Origin: Apus apus
Taxonomy: Eukaryota > Chordata > Aves > Apodiformes > Apodidae
DNA: 64,000 bases
NCBI RefSeq assembly: GCF_020740795.1
Contig: NC_067312.1
Span: 48,059,905 to 48,123,904, forward strand
Reading direction: 5' to 3'
Shown here: piece after piece, positions 59,801-64,000 of the stretch
Layout of the letters: the number at the start of each line of letters is the position of its first letter
How positions within the stretch are numbered: the stretch's first letter is position 1
The notes under the pieces: model-generated
What the model was told of the DNA's origin: nothing
Databases searched by the model: none
What the model saw: only the letters and a program-made list of their open reading frames with translations
Made by a program: the position numbers and the translations under genes

Positions 59801-62473
59801 AGGGTACACTCAATTCCACTCTCCATGTCACTGACAAAGATATTAAACAGCACCAGTCTGAGTGGGAACACTTGAAGAACACCACTTGTCACTGGTCTTT
59901 ATCTGTTTGGGCTGTCTTTCATCTGAATTAAGAAATCACCCTTGATGCACTCCAAGAGTCTCCCACATTGATTACAGATTGCTGTGCTGTTTTTCCAGCA
60001 GATATCAGGTTACTTAAACCCCCAAGCAGTGTCAGAGCCTGCAAGCATCATTCTTCCTGTAGTTGAACTAAGAATCCATTGTCAACAGGCTTCCCTTAGT
60101 TTGGCAACCTGTAGCAAACACCAACCATGAAGTTTCCTGTGTTGGCCTCACCTCTAAGTTTTACCCATAAGCTCTCAATCTGCTCACCACTGTTTCCAAA
60201 GACACCTCTTGGAAGCCAATCCATTTATTTATATAGAGGGCATTTGTTTAATCTTGGTGCAAAATGGTTTCAGAAGGTGTTACTTATTAATTATCTTCTA
60301 AGGCCCTCTGTACATTTTTAGTCTCAGTGGTCCCTGCTATGTGACTAGGTCCTCAACTGGTTTCCCCTGAAAATAGAAGTTACACACCCTAAGGATTCAG
60401 TCCAAGGTATTTTAAAACAATTAGCATTGTCAGCAATGAGGGATGAAAAATTTTGTACTGTTTGTCAGATCCCATCTACTTTCCCACATCCTCCTCCCCC
60501 AAAATGTTGTTCTACCTGTTTTGTTTTGGTTTTTTTTTTTTTCATTAAAGGAATGAGAGAGAATACAACACCACCTTTGGACTTGATACCTATAAGAGAA
60601 TTGGCAATTACAATGTAATGTAATGTTAAATTGCAGGTTCACAGGATCTATATACCTGAAGCAGCTTGATCATATATTTGAGAATAATGATATAGCTTAT
60701 CTGCTTCTTTAGTTTAGCTGAAAACTAATAGTCATCTAATTTCCATTTAGCACAGAAAAAAATAATTTTATTACATTTCACATTTTTAATCACAGTGGCT
60801 TGCAGATCATTATTTCTAAACTGAAATATTTATACCTCCTTGCCAAAACTTTCATTATGTTACTTCTATTAAAAAATGTTCCTAATCAAAATGTTACTCC
60901 ATTTCAATTCAGATTCTTATGCTTTAAGAATACATCTTCTGAAACTGCCTTCAGATAGCAAAAGAAAGAAAAAAAGGTTCAATGTCACAAGTTTTAATTC
61001 AAAATACTGTACTAGACCTATTCCTGCTTCCCCATAAAGACTTAACAAAAATATTGCAGCAAAATGTTGGCTGATCCTCATTCAGACTGACATGAGTGAA
61101 ATTAAGAAAAGTAATATTAAAGTGACAAACAACTATGAGCTGATTATGTTCTAACTACCGCTTTTTAGAAATAAGCAGCATAACTGGCATTTTCTGGGCA
61201 TAAAAGACATTTAATTATTTTTGCGTTTTGTAAGGCAAGGGATGTATGGGTATGCTAATTATGAAAAAGGAATTAATTTCCCTAAATACAATTCCAGCAG
61301 TTCTTTATTTTTGCACTACTTAGAAAATAACAAATAAGAGTATTTCTGTTGTCCACATATGTTAACACAGTAGACACAGAAGGGAAAAACAAACAAACTA
61401 GAAAATATAGAAAATAGGTCAGTTTTTTATTTGACACATGTATATATCCATTTCTATGGTTTATTGGGGAACAATGAAATAAGCCAGATCCCTAAATTTC
61501 CTGTGATATCTTAACAGGTCATGTGCAGACTCAATGATAAACCAAGAGTTTGCTAACTTGAGGTGTCATACACTATCTTCAGCATTCTCTAAAATTAAAT
61601 GCTGAGAACACTCAGGTAAAAGTTTCTTAAAATGTAGATATTACTTAAGAGTAGAACTAAGAACAGTGATCTAACCTGGCAATTTTTCATTTCATTGTCC
61701 TGTTTCTCATAATAAGCCTCTCTCAATTTTAACAGTGCTAATTATGATACTTCATATATTCACTTTAATCCTGTACCAATATTACTAATAAAGTATACTT
61801 TTCTACACAACAGCTTTAGAACTTACTAAAAGAGAAAAAGTTTTTTCAAAGAATGACAAATTCATAGAAGAGGAATAAAAAATCATTGTGATTCAATTTG
61901 TCCATGAAAATATTAAGTCAATCCAAAATAGTGCAAAGATGAACTTTTCTGCTGTCTCAGATTAATTTTATAGCTTTTGTTTGACTTTGTTGGTGATTTT
62001 GCTGTATGTTGGTAAGTGTGGATCTTTTGTTATCTGAGAAAAAATACTCCATGTTACAGCATAAAACTCTTTACTTGTTTTAATGTGAAGTATTTTCTTT
62101 AGTATTTTTCATAAGAAAAATTAAAAATGTAGATTTTTTTCTTAAATCATCTAAATGCATTCTTTGAAATACTCTTCAAACAAAATGAGATAAAAGTTCA
62201 CAATATAATCCATATGAAGAAGGATGCTATAGACATTCTTAAATTTTGTTATTTCTACAAAATTTATTTATATGTATTCATTTAAGATTTTTTTTTTCCG
62301 CTCAGAGTTTTGTTTACATAGAAAAGCATGTTTGGCTAGCACTCTTCATTGCTGACCAAAACAGGACACAAATATTAAAATGTGATACTTACCTAAATAA
62401 CTGTGAGCTGGTTTTTCTTCCACAACTTTGATTCTTCTTGCTCCTGCAGGTATCACTAAAGCTTCCACATAAC
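29674..62473 (-). CDS. ADAMTS19: ADAMTS19, 3' part (last 8 exons; 5' part outside window)
   Basis: Coding parts are complement of 62393-62473, 55587-55744, 54606-54759, 51005-51140, 49841-50045, 47819-47971, 32861-33038 and 29674-29825: 1,217 nt, about 405 residues plus TGA. All junctions are GT-AG and the phases (1,1,0,1,2,0,0,1) fit from exon to exon with no stop. Domain order is end of spacer, TSR2, TSR3, TSR4, TSR5, PLAC, as expected for ADAMTS19. Each TSR and the PLAC has its six cysteines. The C-terminus ([20 protein letters not shown]...) is essentially that of human ADAMTS19 as I remember it. The family consists of secreted zinc metalloproteases acting in extracellular matrix; the catalytic domain is not in this window. 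Human loss of function is linked to heart valve disease. The substrate is not established. Confidence 0.96.
29826..32860 (-). other. ADAMTS19: ADAMTS19 last intron
   Basis: 3.0 kb, two thirds of it a CR1 copy in the opposite orientation to the gene. Confidence 0.9.
30040..32048 (+). repeat. CR1 LINE, 2-kb copy (longest single copy in the window)
   Basis: Runs from the ORF2 linker between endonuclease and reverse transcriptase (REWKQEQVS-like, [20 protein letters not shown]) through the polymerase core ([20 protein letters not shown]) to the tail ATTCTGTGATTCTAAGATT. It contains stops, including TGA near 31352, and frameshifts, so it is dead. Bases about 31060-31575 are nearly identical to the minus-strand copy at 59385-59902; see findings. 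Confidence 0.95.
32861..33038 (-). CDS. ADAMTS19: ADAMTS19 exon: TSR5 and linker
   Basis: A 178-nt exon, acceptor GTTCCAG ending at 33039, donor GTAAGC from 32860 (phase 1). It encodes [20 protein letters not shown], then [28 protein letters not shown] and the linker [11 protein letters not shown]. It carries the O-fucosylation motif CSVTCG and the last TSR cysteines. A 14.8-kb intron separates it from the preceding exon. Confidence 0.96.
34125..34169. repeat. short tandem duplication, 18-bp unit
   Basis: AAGCACATGTCAACTTGT occurs twice in tandem followed by the start of a third unit. Confidence 0.9.
34375..35148 (-). repeat. CR1 LINE, 3' part
   Basis: Tail ATCATAGAATTACAGAATCA at the low end; minus-strand frame 34916-34473 is open through [20 protein letters not shown] and ends [12 protein letters not shown]. 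The 5' part is frameshifted. Confidence 0.93.
37237..39060 (-). repeat. CR1 LINE, 1.8-kb copy
   Basis: Tail at 37237 (AAAATCATAGAATGTATTGG). Minus-strand frames give the ORF2 C-terminus, [20 protein letters not shown] (reverse transcriptase) and the linker [20 protein letters not shown] near 38990. Broken by frameshifts. Same subfamily as the copy at 62524. Confidence 0.94.
39068..39238 (-). repeat. CR1 LINE internal fragment
   Basis: Matches the CR1 segment CTTCAGGTAGTTGTAGAGAG through CAGCTCCCTCAGTCTATCCC. It is a separate piece abutting the 1.8-kb copy; it lacks a tail. Confidence 0.82.
40099..40122. repeat. (TTG)n microsatellite
   Basis: Seven or so TTG units. Confidence 0.9.
40388..40674. 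repeat. compound TTCC/GGAA microsatellite
   Basis: About 190 bp of pure (CTTC)n from near 40390, then TTCCCTCC units to about 40620, then CTGCC/TGCC units to 40674. The sense strand of ADAMTS19 carries the GGAA purine strand. ORFs through it (GRKE or PSFL repeats) are artefacts. Confidence 0.97.
40700..41227 (+). repeat. CR1 LINE with internal deletion
   Basis: Bases 40700-40958 come from the ORF2 linker upstream of the polymerase ([34 protein letters not shown]). From about 40960 the sequence jumps to the 3' end (TGAGGGTGGTGAGACATCAG ... TTTATGATTCTATGA). The whole polymerase region is missing between them. Confidence 0.85.
41231..41585 (+). repeat. CR1 LINE fragments, polymerase region, rearranged
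   Basis: Bases 41231-41350 match the CR1 linker (AAGCAAGGACAGGTAGCCTG); about 41395-41585 match the polymerase core in the same orientation (TGAGAGCACCCTCAGCAAGT). The sequence between them is scrambled. Confidence 0.75.
41586..41720 (-). repeat. CR1 LINE fragment, inverted
   Basis: GCAGGACTCGACACTTGGCC TTGTTAAA is the CR1 antisense text, so this piece points the other way from its neighbours. Confidence 0.65.
41718..41770 (+). repeat. CR1 LINE 3' tail stub
   Basis: GATGATCTTTAAGGTCCCTT CCAACCC plus ATTCTATGATA. Confidence 0.75.
42497..42594 (+). repeat. CR1 LINE, old 3' end
   Basis: TTAGGTTACAGCTGGACTAG through TTTTCCAACCAGAACAATTC and TTCTGTGATTCTG. Confidence 0.8.
43084..43102. repeat. 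(ACA)n microsatellite
   Basis: About six ACA units. Confidence 0.85.
47819..47971 (-). CDS. ADAMTS19: ADAMTS19 exon: TSR4 body and start of TSR5
   Basis: A 153-nt exon, acceptor CTAACAG ending at 47972, donor GTAAGG from 47818, phase 0 at both ends. It encodes [20 protein letters not shown], then [20 protein letters not shown] and [11 protein letters not shown]. Six TSR4 cysteines are present. TSR5 opens with WRMGDW. Because both ends are phase 0, skipping it would keep the frame. Confidence 0.95.
47972..49840 (-). other. ADAMTS19: ADAMTS19 intron (1.9 kb)
   Basis: No repeat family recognised. Confidence 0.85.
49841..50045 (-). CDS. ADAMTS19: ADAMTS19 exon: TSR3 and start of TSR4
   Basis: A 205-nt exon, acceptor TTTGCAG ending at 50046, donor GTGCTG from 49840 (phase 0). 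TSR3 begins [16 protein letters not shown], with a complete O-fucosylation motif (CSRTCG) and six cysteines, then a sequon NGT. The exon closes with [10 protein letters not shown], the opening of TSR4. The donor is weak: it lacks the usual A at +4 and G at +5. Confidence 0.95.
50046..51004 (-). other. ADAMTS19: ADAMTS19 intron (about 1 kb)
   Basis: No repeat family recognised. Confidence 0.85.
51005..51140 (-). CDS. ADAMTS19: ADAMTS19 exon: rest of TSR2
   Basis: A 136-nt exon, acceptor TAACTAG ending at 51141, donor GTAA from 51004 (phase 2). It encodes [20 protein letters not shown], then [25 protein letters not shown], giving the last four cysteines of TSR2 and a sequon NVS. On the sense strand the acceptor is preceded by an unbroken run of 22 T. 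A shorter ORF call would miss this exon. Confidence 0.94.
51147..51168. repeat. A22/T22 homopolymer beside splice acceptor
   Basis: Twenty-two consecutive A on the plus strand, that is T22 on the ADAMTS19 sense strand, ending six bases before the exon boundary at 51140. It acts as the polypyrimidine tract. Confidence 0.97.
51410..52745 (+). repeat. CR1 LINE host copy, interrupted by another CR1
   Basis: Sense CR1 polymerase region (51410-51558), interrupted, then resuming about 51868 with [20 protein letters not shown] and running to a decayed tail near 52745 (AATGATTCCATATGG). It belongs to the same subfamily as the copy at 6850. Confidence 0.9.
51559..51863 (-). repeat. CR1 LINE 3' end nested in the host CR1
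   Basis: Begins ATTATAGAATGGTTAAAGTT GGAAGGG and is oriented opposite to the host. About 305 bp, 5'-truncated. Its 5' junction carries a 9-bp inverted repeat (see findings). Confidence 0.9.
54455..54575. repeat. TA/TACA-rich microsatellite-like tract
   Basis: ATATACA/TGTATA alternation close to the donor of the TSR2 exon. Confidence 0.8.
54606..54759 (-). CDS. ADAMTS19: ADAMTS19 exon: spacer end and start of TSR2
   Basis: A 154-nt exon, acceptor CATGCAG ending at 54760, donor GTAAAA from 54605 (phase 1). It encodes [20 protein letters not shown], an N-glycosylation sequon (ENQTS), then the TSR2 opening [16 protein letters not shown]. The TSR starts with the usual tryptophan pair. The CxxxC loop reads CNAVC, with Val where a Ser/Thr O-fucose acceptor is common; see findings. 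Confidence 0.95.
54760..55586 (-). other. ADAMTS19: ADAMTS19 intron (0.8 kb)
   Basis: No repeat family recognised. Confidence 0.85.
55587..55744 (-). CDS. ADAMTS19: ADAMTS19 exon: spacer domain, part 2
   Basis: A 158-nt exon, acceptor TTTTCAG ending at 55745, donor GTATGA from 55586 (phase 0 after CTG). It encodes [20 protein letters not shown], then [20 protein letters not shown] and [12 protein letters not shown]. These are spacer beta-strand sequences and match ADAMTS19 rather than its sister ADAMTS17 as I recall them. Confidence 0.95.
57945..60330 (-). repeat. old CR1 LINE, interrupted copy
   Basis: Two collinear pieces on the minus strand: 57945-58916 (ORF2 before the polymerase; TGTGTATGTTCAGATTCCTC and GACAAGGAGGTACTTATTCA are recognisable) and about 59903-60330 (endonuclease end; ATCAGGTTACTTAAACCCCC and a GTGTTGGCCTCACC segment). 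A younger CR1 splits them. This old copy preserves endonuclease-side sequence not seen elsewhere in the window. Confidence 0.8.
58917..59902 (-). repeat. CR1 LINE nested in the old copy
   Basis: Tail at 58917 (AATCATAGAATGGTTTGTGT). The 3' part (58917-59385) is moderately diverged and frameshifted. The 5' part (59385-59902) is almost identical, inverted, to 31060-31575 and shares the same premature TGA. Confidence 0.93.
62393..62473 (-). CDS. ADAMTS19: ADAMTS19 exon: spacer domain, part 1
   Basis: An 81-nt exon, acceptor TGTCTAG ending at 62474 and donor GTAAGT from 62392. It enters and leaves in phase 1. It encodes (G)[20 protein letters not shown] then PAHSYL, the start of the cysteine-poor spacer where ADAMTS proteases make exosite contacts. 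The motif [11 protein letters not shown] is common to ADAMTS spacers. The next exon upstream is not within the remaining 1.5 kb of the window. Confidence 0.95.
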
Positions 62474-64000
62474 CTAGACATGAGACCAAATGTCCAGGTA
62501 AAATAAAAAATGTCAGAAAGTACATAGAATCATAGAATCATTGAATGTATTGGATCAGAAGGAACCTCTAAAGGTCATCTAGTGCAATCCCCCTACAATA
62601 AGTAGGAACATCTCACACTAGAACAGGTTGCTCAGAGCCCCATCAAGCCTGACCTCAGTGTTCCAGGGATGGCGTCTCCACCACCTCTCTAGACAACCTG
62701 TTCCACCCTCATCATAAGGAACTTCCTATTGTCCCACCTAAATCTACCCTTCTCTATCTTAAAACCATTGCCCCGTGACCTACTGTTACATATCATTGTG
62801 AACAGGTCTTCCCCAGCCTTCTCATAGGCCCCTTTCAGGTATTGGAAGGTCTCTACAAGGTTACCCCAGAGTCATCTATTCTTCAGGCAGAACAACCCCA
62901 ACTCCCTCAGCCTGTCTTCATAAGAGAGGTGCTCCAGCCCTCTGATAATTTTTGTTGCCCTCCTCTGGACACACTCCACCAAGTCCGCATCCTTGATGTG
63001 TTGGGGGCTCCAGAGATGGATGCAGTGCTCCAGGTGTGGTCTCACCAGGGCAGAACAGAGAGGCAGAAGCTTCTCTCTCGATCTGCTGGCCAAGCTTCTT
63101 TTGATGCAACCCAGGATGTGGTTGGCTTCTGGGCTGCAATTGCACACTGGTGGTTCACGTCCAGCTTTTCATCCACTATTACCTCCAGGTCTATTTCCAC
63201 AGGGCTGCTCTCTAGCATGTCTTTCCCCCTTCTGGTTGCCCCAGCCCAGGTGCAGGACCCTGTACTTGGCCTTGTTGAACCTCATGAAGTTCACCTGGGC
63301 CCACTTCTCCAGCTTGTCCAGGTCCCTCTGAATGGCATCCTGTCCCTCTACAACATATCAACCATACAACCCAGCTTGGTGTCATCAGCAAATTTGCTGA
63401 GGGTGCTCTCAGTGTCAATATCATTAATGAAGACATTAAACAACACTGGTCTCAGTACGGACCCCTGAGGGACACCACTTGTCACCATTTTCCATCTGGA
63501 CATCAAACCATAATGTCTTGACTCACTCTGCTCTGCAAAAATATCCTGCATCCACGCTAAGTTACCATTACCACAGCTCCCAGTGTGGTTGCAAAATGGA
63601 AACCCTGAACTTCGTTTGTCTTTTTTTTTCTTTCTTACAGAGCATGTGACAGTTCCTTGCCTTTGGAATTTGTCCTTCTCATTGGATCAAACAGACAGAA
63701 GCTCTGTCATATTCTGGCTTGTCTATTTGCCCCCTACTTCTGAGATAGCTCAGTACTGTAAGATGCTGATTGTTCTGGCACTGGTTCAGCAAACCACTTA
63801 CGCAAGTGTTGAAATTCTAACCATGCATCTTCTCCCCTATGTTGCTTTTTAAATGTAACAAGTTATAATTTGTACAGCAATGGTTTGAGTGTTTTTGGAA
63901 AATGCTGAAACACCCTAAGATACGATGCATTATGTGTAATACATATACACCACAATATACAAGCAAAAGCATATAGCAAAGTAAAACATTAGAAGAACTA
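62474..64000 (-). other. ADAMTS19: ADAMTS19 intron, continues beyond window
   Basis: Holds the CR1 copy at 62524-63515. No further ADAMTS19 exon is seen in 63520-64000. Confidence 0.8.
62524..63515 (-). repeat. CR1 LINE, about 1 kb
   Basis: Tail ATAGAATCATAGAATCATTG at the low end. Minus-strand frames give [20 protein letters not shown] with KFADDTKLG, and [20 protein letters not shown]. The tail lies only about 50 bp upstream of the acceptor of the 62393-62473 exon. Confidence 0.94.

Larger units (their letters stand above)
55745..62392 (-). other. ADAMTS19: ADAMTS19 intron (6.6 kb)
   Basis: Contains the nested CR1 block at 57945-60330. 55750-57940 and 60350-62390 are AT-rich with no recognised exon or repeat. 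Confidence 0.85.

Noticed and set aside
59494-59931. 145-residue plus-strand ORF and its twin at 31049-31615 on the minus strand
   Set aside because: Antisense reading of the two matching CR1 segments; the similarity of the proteins only reflects the shared DNA.
62842-63468. 208-residue plus-strand ORF
   Set aside because: Antisense of the CR1 copy at 62524-63515.
63520-64000. Search for the next upstream ADAMTS19 exon (before the spacer exon)
   Set aside because: No splice-flanked segment with ADAMTS19-like residues was found; the exon must lie beyond the window.

Overview
The window is vertebrate nuclear DNA, almost certainly from a bird. It is AT-rich, its genes are split by GT-AG introns, and it is filled with CR1 LINE copies. 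Many of these CR1 copies keep the diagnostic 3' tail built from ATTCTATGA-type 8-mers. I see no bacterial, viral or CRISPR features. CR1 density is high, but I cannot name the species. From memory, the human counterpart lies at 5q23.3, and in chicken this block lies on chromosome Z; Z linkage here is an inference.

Two protein-coding genes are supported, both on the minus strand and arranged head to tail. (1) ADAMTS19 enters from the right edge. Eight consecutive 3' exons (62473 down to 29674, 1,217 coding nt, about 405 residues) encode the end of the spacer, four C-terminal thrombospondin type-1 repeats (TSRs) and the PLAC domain up to the stop. All exon junctions are GT-AG and all phases join without a break, so this part of the gene looks functional. 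The upstream exons lie beyond base 64000. (2) MINAR2 (formerly KIAA1024L) lies downstream and is complete in three coding exons (22982 down to 12924, 196 aa), with a C-terminal membrane anchor. The coding sequences are about 6.7 kb apart. The order ADAMTS19 then MINAR2 matches human, as I recall it.

Layout: 1-12.8 kb is intergenic DNA downstream of MINAR2, with CR1 copies, a possible LTR and a small CpG cluster near 10.8 kb. MINAR2 spans 12.9-23.0 kb. The space between the genes (23-28.6 kb) holds one very old CR1. The putative ADAMTS19 3' UTR is at 28.6-29.67 kb, and ADAMTS19 exons and introns fill the rest. The 14.8-kb intron at 33-47.8 kb holds several CR1 copies and a long GGAA/TTCC microsatellite.

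The rest is mainly CR1 in every state: 3' stubs, a 2-kb copy, nested pairs and a rearranged mosaic. The most unusual signal is a segment of about 500 bp, roughly 99 percent identical and inverted, shared by two CR1 copies 28 kb apart whose flanking CR1 sequence is clearly more diverged. This suggests gene conversion or a local duplication. I did not find a convincing new biological system; the best leads are this CR1 pair, a T22 tract beside one ADAMTS19 splice acceptor, a possible lost O-fucosylation site in TSR2, and a divergent MINAR2 exon 2.
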